The translations under genes and the position numbers were made by a program. From Synechococcus sp. 8F6 (GTDB taxonomy: Bacteria; Cyanobacteriota; Cyanobacteriia; PCC-6307; Cyanobiaceae), in contig NZ_NQKZ01000007.1 in the NCBI RefSeq assembly GCF_002252665.1, positions 58,456 to 122,455 of the forward strand: a stretch of DNA of 64,000 bases, written 5' to 3'. This document shows positions 7,391 to 14,831 of the stretch, piece after piece (the first letter of the stretch is position 1; the number at the start of each line of letters is the position of its first letter). The notes beneath the pieces were generated by a model, which saw only the letters and a list, made by a program, of their open reading frames with translations, was not told the origin of the DNA and made no database searches.

Positions 7391-7566
7391 GCCCTGCTGT
7401 CTCCCCGCTTGGGCTGCGTCGGCAGCGGTAGCGGTATGGGTTGCTGGAGCACCGGCAACAGGCTGTTGATGCCGAGCATCACAAAGGCAAGGGCCCCCAC
7501 CAGCGCCAGCAGACGCAGCCCCCAGGGCCGACCTTGGTCGTTGGGCCAGTCGTCGGAATCGGGCAT
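7387..7566 (-). CDS. Small single-span membrane protein, hypothetical
   Basis: The 59-residue protein has an acidic N-terminus (MPDSDDWPND), one transmembrane helix (about residues 17-38, LRLLALVGALAFVMLGINSL) and a Pro-rich tail. It lies just downstream of the Rrf2 regulator on the same strand, with a 4-bp gap, and its last codon overlaps the end of frp on the other strand. No family was recognised. The compact position and typical membrane pattern support a real gene. Confidence 0.6.
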   Translation of the reverse strand: MPDSDDWPNDQGRPWGLRLLALVGALAFVMLGINSLLPVLQQPIPLPLPTQPKRGDSRA

Positions 7567-7570
7567 GGGC

Positions 7571-8002
7571 TTAGATGTAAAACATCGGCTGTGGCTGCCT
7601 GAGGGCATCCCGCTCTCGCAACAACTGGGCCAGTGAGGTGGAGGCGAGCAAAGTCTCTCGGGCCTGCTCCAGTTTCTGCTCAAGGGCCGTCAGCACCAGG
7701 AACGTGGCGTCGCCAGGATCGCCCTGCCGCTCGCTGTTGCGGCTCCCTTCCAGAACATTGACCACGTCGGCAACGGTGATGCAGTCGGGATCCCTGGCGA
7801 GCTGAAAGCCCCCTCGTGGGCCGCGGATGCTGGTCAGCAGGCCGACTTTTCGCAGGTCGGTGAGCAGTTGCTCGAGGTAGCGCTCTGGGATGCCATGGCG
7901 CCGGCAGATCTCCCCGCTTTGCACCAAGGTGCCTGAGGGATAAGCTGCCGCCAACTCCATCAGGGCGACGAGTCCATAGTCGGTCTTGGCGCTGAAGCCC
8001 AT
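7571..8002 (-). CDS. Rrf2 family transcriptional regulator
   Basis: The 143-residue protein starts MGFSAKTDYGLVALMELA, the classical Rrf2 winged-helix N-terminus, followed by the recognition region GIPERYLEQLLTDLRKVGLL and the wing SIRGPRGGFQLARDP. Iron-sulphur members such as IscR have three closely spaced cysteines near residues 90-105; none is present there, so this member probably does not bind that cluster type. Its target is unknown. It is divergent from the chromate transporter gene, which makes that gene a possible target. Confidence 0.9.
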   Translation of the reverse strand: MGFSAKTDYGLVALMELAAAYPSGTLVQSGEICRRHGIPERYLEQLLTDLRKVGLLTSIRGPRGGFQLARDPDCITVADVVNVLEGSRNSERQGDPGDATFLVLTALEQKLEQARETLLASTSLAQLLRERDALRQPQPMFYI

Positions 8003-8048
8003 GGCCGGGGATGGACAACCGTCATTGTGTCAGCCCAAGACCGGTGGT

Positions 8049-9416
8049 ATGGATGCAATGGCAGCTGACCCCGTGGATCCCCAGCGTCAGGTGGGCCCTG
8101 CTCCGGTGAGCCTGGCCGATGCCAGCCGCTTCTGGCTCCAGCTTGGGGTGGTGAGCTTCGGTGGACCCGCCGGTCAGATCGCCCTGTTGCACCGTGAGTT
8201 GGTGGAACGCCGCCGCTGGCTGAGCGAGCGGCGCTATCTGCACGCGCTCAACTACTGCATGCTGCTGCCGGGGCCGGAGGCCACCCAGCTCGCCACCTAT
8301 CTGGGTTGGTTGATGCACGGCGTGCCTGGTGGCCTGATTGCCGGAGGGCTGTTCCTGCTGCCCTCGGTGCTGGTGCTGACGCTGCTCTCCAGCGTCTACG
8401 TGCATTGGGGCCAGTTGCCCCTGTTGGTGGCGGTGTTCGCGGTGCTCAAGCCAGCGGTGCTGGCGATCGTGGTGGTGTCGGCCTGGCGGCTGGGTCGGCG
8501 TGCGCTGCGCTCGTTCTGGCTCGCCGGCATTGCGTTGGCTGCCTTTTTGGCCCTTGCGGTGCTGGGTCTGCCCTATCCCTTGGTGGTGGGTGTGGCGGCG
8601 CTCACGGGTGCCTTGGTTGGCCGCTGGCGTCCCGAGGCCTTGCTGCTCCCACCGCCGCTGGGGCCGGCCGTTGCAGGGCTGGTGCCAGGGCCGGCCCAAG
8701 CGCTGCTGCAGCCTGAGCCCATCCATGGCGATCACACGCCCACGCCAGCCCACGCCCGCTTCAACCGGCGACGCCTGGCCCGCACCCTGCTGATCTGGGC
8801 GCTGGCCCTGATCCTGCCCCTGGCGATGCTCACCGCAATGGCCGGCTGGAATGGCACCCTGCCCCTGATGGCCCGCTTCTTCACGCGGGTGGCCCTGCTC
8901 AGCTTCGGCGGGGCCTATGCGGTGCTTCCCTACGTCGCCCAGGGGGCGGTCGAGCAGTTTGGCTGGCTGTCGGCGGCCCAGATGGTTGACGGCCTGGCCC
9001 TGGGGGAGACCACGCCGGGGCCGCTGATCATGGTGGTGGCCTTCGTGGGCTTCATGGGCGGCTGGACCACCGGTGCCGGGGCTGTGGCCGCCACCCTGGT
9101 GACCGTGTGGTTCACCTTTCTGCCCTCCTTCGGTTTCATCCTGGTTGGCGCCCCGCTGGTGGAGGCCAGCCGAGACAACCTCCGCATCGGCGCACCCCTC
9201 ACCGCCATCACCGCTGCGGTGGTGGGCGTGATCGCCAGCCTGGCCCTGTTCTTTGCGGGCCCGGTGCTCTGGCCAGCCGGGCGCTTCGATGCCGCGGCGG
9301 CTCTCGTCGCCGGGCTGGCGATGCTGGCTCTGGTGCGATGGCTTTGGAGTGTGCTGCAGCTGATTGGTGTGGCCGCAGGCCTGGGTGTGTTGATGCAGTT
9401 GCTGGCCCCGCGTTGA
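8049..9416 (+). CDS. chrA: Chromate transporter, ChrA/CHR family
   Basis: The 455-residue membrane protein is made of two homologous halves. Each begins with the CHR signature: FWLQLGVVSFGGPAGQIALL in the first and FTRVALLSFGGAYAVLPYVA in the second. Both have GLALGETTPGPLI- or LPGPEATQLATYLG-type loops. Long CHR proteins export chromate, often in exchange for sulphate. The frame is open to 7986, but the ATG at 8049 avoids the divergent Rrf2 gene and suits the topology. Directly downstream begins a region of decayed genes. Confidence 0.92.
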   Translation: MDAMAADPVDPQRQVGPAPVSLADASRFWLQLGVVSFGGPAGQIALLHRELVERRRWLSERRYLHALNYCMLLPGPEATQLATYLGWLMHGVPGGLIAGGLFLLPSVLVLTLLSSVYVHWGQLPLLVAVFAVLKPAVLAIVVVSAWRLGRRALRSFWLAGIALAAFLALAVLGLPYPLVVGVAALTGALVGRWRPEALLLPPPLGPAVAGLVPGPAQALLQPEPIHGDHTPTPAHARFNRRRLARTLLIWALALILPLAMLTAMAGWNGTLPLMARFFTRVALLSFGGAYAVLPYVAQGAVEQFGWLSAAQMVDGLALGETTPGPLIMVVAFVGFMGGWTTGAGAVAATLVTVWFTFLPSFGFILVGAPLVEASRDNLRIGAPLTAITAAVVGVIASLALFFAGPVLWPAGRFDAAAALVAGLAMLALVRWLWSVLQLIGVAAGLGVLMQLLAPR

Positions 9417-9434
9417 GCGCGCCAAGCCAACGCC

Positions 9435-9668
9435 TCATCGCCTCGACAGAAAGGCCTTGGCCTGCTTGGGCTCAGCACGCTCCGTGTCGGATCCGGTGGC
9501 CAGGGCCAATAGTTTCCCGTAGTCATCACGGGCGGCCTGAGGATGACCCGTGGCTTGCGCGGCGCCGTCAATCCCACGGAAGCGATTGGGATTCCGCTTG
9601 AGGGAGCGCTCAAACTCGCTCAGCGCTTGCGATGGTCGATGGAGCCAGGCTGGTGAAAAGTAGGAGGG
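9435..9668 (-). pseudogene. C-terminal remnant of a tetratricopeptide-repeat protein
   Basis: One minus-strand frame reads ALSEFERSLKRNPNRFRGID, then GAAQATGHPQAARDDYGKLL and ending KQAKAFLSRR before TGA. This is the usual final TPR repeat and tail of cyanobacterial TPR proteins. No start codon or further repeats are found upstream; similarity stops near 9640-9668. I read it as a 5'-deleted gene. It converges on chrA with an 18-bp gap. Confidence 0.6.
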
Positions 9669-10209
9669 CGCATGCCAGCTTTCGCTGCTGCCGCTTTAGC
9701 CTCTCAAAGAATGTCGTCTTGCTCTTGCTGCGAAACTGATCGTCATTTGCCGCGTTGCTGCACTTTGGCGGCCTTTTCGCCGGTGCTGCCGGTGATTGGA
9801 TCTGGCAATATGGGAATTCTTGTCATTTCACTGCTTGATTCATAACATCAAGCTTGGCGAGATTGAAGTCACCTTTTCTGGATATTAATGCAGCGGGATC
9901 TTTGTGATCAACGACCGCTGGCCTCACCGCTGCGATGGGTACACCCTTTTGGTCCGATCGTGTCGCCGAGTTCCATCCAAAGGGTGATGCCTCGATGGCC
10001 CCACGCTGGCCCTAGTCTTCCGCACCACACGGGCTCGTGGCTCATGGCTAAATATTACTATCGATGTATTGCGAATTGAAACGGGTTTTGCGCCTGCCGG
10101 GTATTTGTTACGTCTTGACTCTCGGGCAGCGTGACGTGCTTTTGGGATTGGTGGATCTATAAAATGCTCTCGCGTCTTCCCATTCTTTGAGGGCGCCATT
10201 GCCCCTGGT
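9669..10209. other. 541-bp intergenic stretch with no recognisable gene
   Basis: Base composition is noticeably more AT-rich than the rest of the window (for example 9820-9880 and 10040-10190). Short open frames exist but none has family motifs or a good ribosome-binding site. The end of the stretch (about 10150-10209) probably holds the promoter of the AraC-like gene, including a TATAAAAT-like element near 10160. Confidence 0.5.
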
Positions 10210-10920
10210 ATGGATTTCGCCACTGCTGCTTCCGCGCCTGACCCCAAGGCACCGCTAGCTAAGCAACGCCAGTGGCTGGAGCTGCAGCGTCTCGCCTTTG
10301 CCAACGACCAAGCCGAGATGCGCTTCGAAAGCGAGGCCCTGGCCGATGAGATTGGTCTGACGGTCAACCTCACCTGCTTTGAGCCCCGGGAGAAGCATCA
10401 GGCGTTTGCCCATAAAGCCTCCTTACTGCTAGCCGGCGACATGGCCGTCAGTGCTGCTGCCTATGTGCCCTTGGTCGCCAGCACCGAGGACTACAGCGAA
10501 AGCACCCTTGGGATTCCATATCAAGGTGGCACGCGTTATCGGATTGAGGGACGCGATTGGTTTGATCGGGCCGGCCATCAGGCCATCTACCTCCCAGGTC
10601 AGGCTTATGAAGTGGAAACCGACCACTTCAATGGCCTGCTGTTCAACCTCAATCCCCAGCGCCTGGTTCAAACCATTGGCTGGGAAAGCAAAGGCCGGAT
10701 TCCGCTTGAGCTGGCCGAGCGTTGGGTGGAGCGGCCCGTGCCGATCAATCTGTGCGATCCGCGCGTGATCCAGCAGCAGCGCATCATTGAGAGTGGTCTC
10801 GATACCCTGGCGAGCAACAGCGACACTGGTTTGGGGCACCCCTATTCATCACTGGCACTTGGGCTGGAAACATTGGTTTATCAGTGCAGTGCCCGCATGC
10901 TGCTGATTTCCCTAAACTGA
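10210..10920 (+). pseudogene. Truncated AraC-family regulator (sensor domain only)
   Basis: The 236-residue product resembles the N-terminal ligand-binding region of AraC-type regulators: YRIEGRDWFDRAGHQAIYLP, then VETDHFNGLLFNLNPQRLVQ. Full-length relatives have about 320-330 residues with two C-terminal helix-turn-helix motifs. Here the protein stops right after GLETLVYQCSARMLLISLN and no helix-turn-helix follows in any frame. The start region looks healthy, so the fragment may still be expressed, but it should not bind DNA. It lies in a zone of gene decay. Confidence 0.55.
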
Positions 10921-11418
10921 GCCAATCTGCTCTTGGTATAGACCCCACTACTGGCAATACGAGCTGAGTTCGTTGGCATTGAGGCCAGCAGTCTTCAGCG
11001 CCACCATGAATTTGTCGGCAGCACTCCCTGCAACTGCCAAGCTTCCATCTAGTTGTAGAGGGTGACCACTTGGATGCCCAACTCCTCTGAAATCCGAGCT
11101 TCGCCTGGCGCTTCCACGGCCACCTACATCATGGTCAGCATGATTGAAACGGTCCTGCGTGATGGGCTCATCGGCGATTGGAAAGCAAAGATGCGCGAAA
11201 TCATTCCCTCCCATGGGCACGATCTCAAACAGGATGCGGCGATGTTGACCAAGGTGCGCGCTGAAACAGCTGAGATCCTTGGTTTGCAGAATGCTTGACT
11301 TGTACTGATTCGACCCAGGAGGCACGCTGATCGACCTGTCCAAACCCCTGGTGCTCGATCCCGGCAATGCCTGCTTCCAGCGCTGGAAGCAGGCGCGGCA
11401 TGGCACGGTGGCCGTCCC
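10921..11418. other. Decayed intergenic region between the AraC-like gene and the ClC gene
   Basis: Apart from the Mqo remnant (listed separately) it holds two short open stretches of unclear origin. One, on the minus strand (about 10948-11050), ends DKFMVALKTAGLNANELSSY. The other, on the plus strand (about 11309-11422), ends FQRWKQARHGTVAVP, and its TGA overlaps the GTG start of the ClC gene. Both read like C-terminal gene ends, but I cannot assign a family. Confidence 0.4.
11081..11298 (+). pseudogene. mqo: C-terminal remnant of malate:quinone oxidoreductase
   Basis: The frame reads RASPGASTATYIMVSMIETV, then DWKAKMREIIPSHGHDLKQD and VRAETAEILGLQNA before TGA. ASPGAST followed by an IIPS-G element and a terminal T-x-x-(V/I)LGL is the end of Mqo, the FAD-dependent enzyme that oxidises malate to oxaloacetate with quinone reduction. 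The FAD-binding N-terminal four fifths of the gene (about 490 residues in intact proteins) is missing, with no trace upstream. It is a deletion remnant. Confidence 0.6.
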
Positions 11419-12756
11419 GTGACTCCGGTTCGTGCTCCGGCAGCGGTTGCCCTGGCTGGCTGGTTGCTGCTAGGGCTGCTGTTTGGGCTGCTGATGTGGC
11501 CCTATCAGGCCCTCTCAGAACTGGGCTTCCTGTTGCAGCGGGGGCTCTGGCTGGCGGCTCAACCCCGGCCGCTACTCGGCTGCGTGGTGGTGTTTGCGGC
11601 CACGAGCCTGCTGGTGCTGCTGGCTTGGGGGCCGCTGGCCGCGGGCCGCGGTGGCGGCACGACGGCGCTGCTGGCCCTCGATCGCGCACCCCAGGCTGAG
11701 CGCACTGCCCGGGAGGCGCTCTGGCTGCAACAGCTCAGCCTCGCCACCCAGCTGCGGCGGCTGCCCCTGATGCTGCTCACCCACCTGGGCGGCTTGGCGG
11801 TGGGGGTGGAGTCGCCCTCGGTGGCGCTGGGGGCGAGCGTGCTGCTGGCCATCCGCCGGCGCTGGCCTCGTTTTCAGCTGCTGGCTGCCCTTCCGCCGCA
11901 ACTGGTGGCCGTGATCGGCGGCGCAGCCGGGCTGGGGGCGGCGTTTCGCTCCCCCCTGCTGGGGGTGGCCTATGGCCTGGAAGAGCTGGGCCAGCGCAGC
12001 GGTCTGCCGCTGGTGCTGCCAGCGCTGCTGCTGGCGGGCAGTGGCACCCTGCTGGCCACCACCACGGGCCAGCCGGCCCGTCTGCCGGGCCTGGATCTCG
12101 GAGCCCTGGCACCGGAGCTGTGGGGCTGGGTGGTGCTGCTCACCCTGGTGGGAGCCGCTGGAGGAAGCCTGTTCGTGCGCTTGCTGCTGCCTGCAGCCGC
12201 CTGGGTGAAACGCCTGCTGGCCAAGCGGCTGCTGCTGGGTGCCCTGCTGCTGGCCGCCAGCCTCACGCTGCTGGCGTTCGTCAGTGGCGGCCTCAGCCTC
12301 AACGACGGCTCTCTGTCGCTGGCGGCGGCCCTGAGTGGTGAATCCGTGGGATCACCGCTCCTCTGGCTGTGGCGCCTGCTGGCCAGCGTGCTCAGCCTTG
12401 CCCTGGGGGCCCCCGGGGGGTTGATGCACGACAGCATGAGCCTCGGCGCCCTGCTGATCAGTCCGCTGCAGGGCCTGCCAGGGCTCACCAGCAACGACCT
12501 GGCCCAGCTGGCAGCGGTGGGGGCCACGGCCCTGTTCGCCGCTGCCCATGGCGCGCCGCTGTTCTGCGCCGCTTTTGTGTTCACCCTGCAGGGGGATCCG
12601 GCCCTGTTGCCGCTGTTGTTGCTGGTGGCCGCGATTGCGGCGGCCCTGGGCGAGCGCTGGCGCGGCGAGGGCTGGAACGACCACCAGGTGCGGGTGTTGC
12701 TGGAGGCGAAGCCCAGCGCCCCTCAGAACCCGAGCGCGACCCCATCGAGCCGGTGA
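11419..12756 (+). CDS. ClC-family chloride channel / anion transporter
   Basis: The 445-residue protein has about ten to eleven hydrophobic helices with ClC-type loops: GLAVGVESPSVALGASVLL near residues 130-150 (position of the G-(K/R)-E-G-P motif), FRSPLLGVAYGLEEL and SLALGAPGGLMHDSMSLGAL (position of the GxFxP motif). The motif residues are diverged, so channel versus antiporter behaviour cannot be inferred. Translation starts at a GTG that overlaps the stop of a short upstream frame (GTGA). No CBS domains follow. Confidence 0.85.
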   Translation: MTPVRAPAAVALAGWLLLGLLFGLLMWPYQALSELGFLLQRGLWLAAQPRPLLGCVVVFAATSLLVLLAWGPLAAGRGGGTTALLALDRAPQAERTAREALWLQQLSLATQLRRLPLMLLTHLGGLAVGVESPSVALGASVLLAIRRRWPRFQLLAALPPQLVAVIGGAAGLGAAFRSPLLGVAYGLEELGQRSGLPLVLPALLLAGSGTLLATTTGQPARLPGLDLGALAPELWGWVVLLTLVGAAGGSLFVRLLLPAAAWVKRLLAKRLLLGALLLAASLTLLAFVSGGLSLNDGSLSLAAALSGESVGSPLLWLWRLLASVLSLALGAPGGLMHDSMSLGALLISPLQGLPGLTSNDLAQLAAVGATALFAAAHGAPLFCAAFVFTLQGDPALLPLLLLVAAIAAALGERWRGEGWNDHQVRVLLEAKPSAPQNPSATPSSR

Positions 12757-12915
12757 TCCACGGCCTGCTGGGGATTCATGCCCCGATCGAGGGCGTTCAC
12801 CAGGATCTCGGTGAGCCCATGGGGGTGGGCGTTGCCCTCCGGATCCACGGCGCACACGTAGCTGGCGTCGCCGGTAATCTTCAGTTGCGGCTTAGATTGT
12901 GAACCGTTCCTGGCA
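12723..12915 (-). pseudogene. ggt: Remnant of a gamma-glutamyltranspeptidase gene
   Basis: A minus-strand frame reads KITGDASYVCAVDPEGNAHP and then LTEILVNALDRGMNPQQAVD before a TGA at 12723-12725. GD-x-(S/T)-Y-x-x-x-VD-x-(E/D)-GNA is the catalytic-region signature of gamma-glutamyltranspeptidases, and the second block resembles their C-terminal NVLD-x-GMN-x-QQA(V/I)D element. In intact enzymes these are separated by roughly a hundred residues, so there is an internal deletion as well as loss of the N-terminus. The end overlaps the ClC gene on the opposite strand. Confidence 0.5.
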
Positions 12916-12932
12916 TTGCCGTGGAGCTATGT

Positions 12933-13841
12933 CTAATCGTGGATGACCAGCGGGGTGTGGCGGGCTGCGATGACGGCCTGCACAAAGCTGCGCTTCTGAA
13001 AACGGGTCCAAATGTTGGCTGATTGAAACCCTGTTCTTGTTTGGAAGTGCTGCCACCACTGACGGATATCGTCCCGTTCGAGCAGCTGGAGCTCGTCGGT
13101 CATGCTGAGACGAGCCAGTAATACCGCCACCACGATGTCGGCCCGGCTAAGACGATCCCCAAAAAGGCCTGCTCCAAACTGTGGTGCTGGCAGAGCACAG
13201 AGATAAGCGTGCACCTGCTCGCGCATGGATTTCAAGGTTTGGGCTGGTGGCACATCGGTCAAGGTCGCCAACCGCTCACGATCCTGCTGGGCTTTGGCCC
13301 GCAGGGATGCGCCACCGTCAGCTGCCTGCTCCGCCCTGGCCTCAAGGCTTCGGCTCAGGCCCCCTAGCACCCTCTTCACAACTGGAAGGAGCAGGGGCTT
13401 GCTCACCAGCAACTTGCTGAAGGTGAGGTTTTCGATCGAAATGGCGTAGTGGTCAGTTACAACCTGGTCAATCGCTGGCGCCAACCCCGCATCAGCATCC
13501 AGCCAATTCGCGCCGGCCTGGTGAGCGCTGAAAGCGAGGATGTCGGCGCTGTCGGTCAGCAGCAGTCCGGGGCCACGCAGCGTGGGCACCGTCATATGGG
13601 GGTTGAGCTGGCGGTAGGCATCGCTCAACTGCTGCTTGGCGATGTGGATATCCAGGAGTCGACTGATGGTCGCCACCCCCGCTTCTGCCAGTGCCAACCG
13701 CGCCACCATCGAGTAGTAGGAGGGGGCAGCATGAAACAGCTCCAGCACGGGTCTCTCCAGATCGACCTGAGTGTGATGTACGGGGCTCCTGAATGCCAGG
13801 CTCACCACGTTGGGGCTGTGGCTTGGCTCAAAGCGCCCCAT
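12933..13841 (-). CDS. Glutathione S-transferase family protein
   Basis: The protein (about 302 residues) has an N-terminal thioredoxin-like GST domain: ELFHAAPSYYSMVARLALAE, HMTVPTLRGPG and LTDSADILAF, the last two being the glutathione-binding VPxL and (E/D)SxxI elements. A long helical C-terminal domain follows, ending with a region similar to GDAP1-type GSTs (LSRADIVVAVLLARL). The frame is open through the tRNA gene to 13937, so the start must be inside; I chose the ATG at 13841. A later start near residue 25 is possible. The substrate is unknown. Confidence 0.8.
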   Translation of the reverse strand: MGRFEPSHSPNVVSLAFRSPVHHTQVDLERPVLELFHAAPSYYSMVARLALAEAGVATISRLLDIHIAKQQLSDAYRQLNPHMTVPTLRGPGLLLTDSADILAFSAHQAGANWLDADAGLAPAIDQVVTDHYAISIENLTFSKLLVSKPLLLPVVKRVLGGLSRSLEARAEQAADGGASLRAKAQQDRERLATLTDVPPAQTLKSMREQVHAYLCALPAPQFGAGLFGDRLSRADIVVAVLLARLSMTDELQLLERDDIRQWWQHFQTRTGFQSANIWTRFQKRSFVQAVIAARHTPLVIHD

Positions 13842-13862
13842 GCGCTCCGATGCAGCACACAC

Positions 13863-13888
13863 AAAAAAACCCAGGCTGGGCCTGGGTT
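13863..13888 (-). terminator. Rho-independent terminator after tRNA-Ala
   Basis: On the minus strand a perfect 9-bp stem AACCCAGGC / GCCTGGGTT with a CCA loop is followed by seven T. It begins 8 nt after the 3' end of the tRNA and separates it from the GST gene. Confidence 0.9.
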
Positions 13889-13895
13889 CTCTCGA

Positions 13896-13968
13896 TGGAG
13901 CCAAGCGGATTCGAACCGCTGACCCCCTGCATGCCATGCAGGTGCTCTACCAGCTGAGCTATGGCCCC
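13896..13968 (-). tRNA. tRNA-Ala (anticodon GGC)
   Basis: The 73-nt sequence folds as a cloverleaf. The acceptor stem is GGGGCCA/TGGCTCC (one G-U pair) with discriminator A. The D-arm is AGCTCAGCTGGTAGAGC. The anticodon stem CCTGC/GCAGG encloses the loop ATGGCAT, giving anticodon GGC. The T-arm contains GGTTCGAATCC. CCA is not encoded. A terminator follows. Confidence 0.97.
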
Positions 13969-14058
13969 GAAAAGGCGCTTTGGCAGCAATGACGCTGGTC
14001 GTCTCGCTTTGGCCCGTGGGCCTTGCCGCGCGCTAGATGAGCTTACAACGCTGCCTGT

Positions 14059-14697
14059 TCAGACCTGGCGCCAGACGGCCACCAGCTTGCCCTGCACCGT
14101 CACTTGGTCTGCGGGAAGCACGATTGGTTCGTAGGCCGGGTTGGCGGCCTCCAGGGTCACCGTGGCGCCACTGCGGTGGAAGTGCTTGAGGGTGGTGCCA
14201 CTGCCTGGCACCAGGGCGCTCACGATCGTGCCGGCCTTGAGGCGGCTGGGGTCGGGCACCGGCTCCAGCAGGACCACGTCGCCATCAGCGATGTGGGCAT
14301 CTACCATCGAATCGCCGTTCACCGTGAGGGCAAACAGGCCGCGGGTGTCGAGCACCGGGGCCAAATCGAGTCGCTCCTGGACGTCGTCGAAGGTTTCCAC
14401 CAGGCCACCAGCGGCCACGGCGCCGAGCACCGGAATGCCGCTGGCCATGCCGCCCAGCAGTTGCAGGGTGCGGGCCTGGCCCTCCTGCCAGGTGATCCAG
14501 CCTTTCAGCTGGAGGTGGCGCAGGCGGCTTTGGATCGGCGCCGGCGAGCGCAGCCCCATGGCCTCCATCATCTGGCGGATCGAGGGGCTGTGGCGGTGGG
14601 CGCCGATGTAGTCGGCCAGCCAGTCGTAGAGCTCCCGCTGGGCCGTGGTCAGCTCTTGCTGGGTGTCGTGATGGCCTTGATGAGCAGGCTGGGGCAC
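14059..14697 (-). CDS. lexA: LexA repressor / S24 self-cleaving regulator
   Basis: The 212-residue protein has the LexA winged helix-turn-helix (LTTAQRELYDWLADYIGAHR, SPSIRQMMEAMGLRSPAPIQ) and a C-terminal peptidase S24 domain. The Ala-Gly cleavage site (AVAAGGLVE), catalytic Ser (NGDSMVDAHI) and catalytic Lys (TTLKHFHR) are all present, so self-cleavage should work. In cyanobacteria LexA may control SOS genes, redox or carbon genes, depending on lineage. No ATG lies before the domain; I chose the GTG at 14697, just below a LexA-box-like palindrome. The frame continues upstream, but that part is unrelated. Confidence 0.92.
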   Translation of the reverse strand: MPQPAHQGHHDTQQELTTAQRELYDWLADYIGAHRHSPSIRQMMEAMGLRSPAPIQSRLRHLQLKGWITWQEGQARTLQLLGGMASGIPVLGAVAAGGLVETFDDVQERLDLAPVLDTRGLFALTVNGDSMVDAHIADGDVVLLEPVPDPSRLKAGTIVSALVPGSGTTLKHFHRSGATVTLEAANPAYEPIVLPADQVTVQGKLVAVWRQV

Positions 14698-14710
14698 CGG
14701 GTTGGCGTCG

Positions 14711-14726
14711 CTGATACAGATGTACC
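14711..14726 (-). promoter_or_regulatory. Putative LexA box upstream of lexA
   Basis: The minus-strand sequence GGTACATCTGTATC is a near-palindrome close to the cyanobacterial LexA-box pattern RGTACNNNDGTWC, with one mismatch in the right half. It is about 15 bp upstream of the proposed GTG start, a position suited to autorepression. Confidence 0.5.
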
Positions 14727-14831
14727 GCCTCGTGGGCGCTTTGTCCAGCTCTGTCGCGGGCGGATTTCGCTTAAAGGCTGGGCGACAGGGATGGAACCGG
14801 CGAAGTCGACGGGAGCGTGCCGCCATCCGGT

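Noticed and set aside
10948..11050. Minus-strand frame ending DKFMVALKTAGLNANELSSY as a gene
   Set aside because: It may be a real gene end, but I could not link it to any family, and its upstream part is antisense to the Mqo remnant; listed only inside the decayed region.
11309..11422. Short frame ending FQRWKQARHGTVAVP before the ClC gene
   Set aside because: It overlaps the ClC start as GTGA, which looks like coupling, but there is no start codon and no recognisable family; possibly another remnant.
9417..12932. Transposon or prophage as the cause of the decayed region
   Set aside because: No transposase, integrase, terminal inverted repeats or target duplication could be seen.
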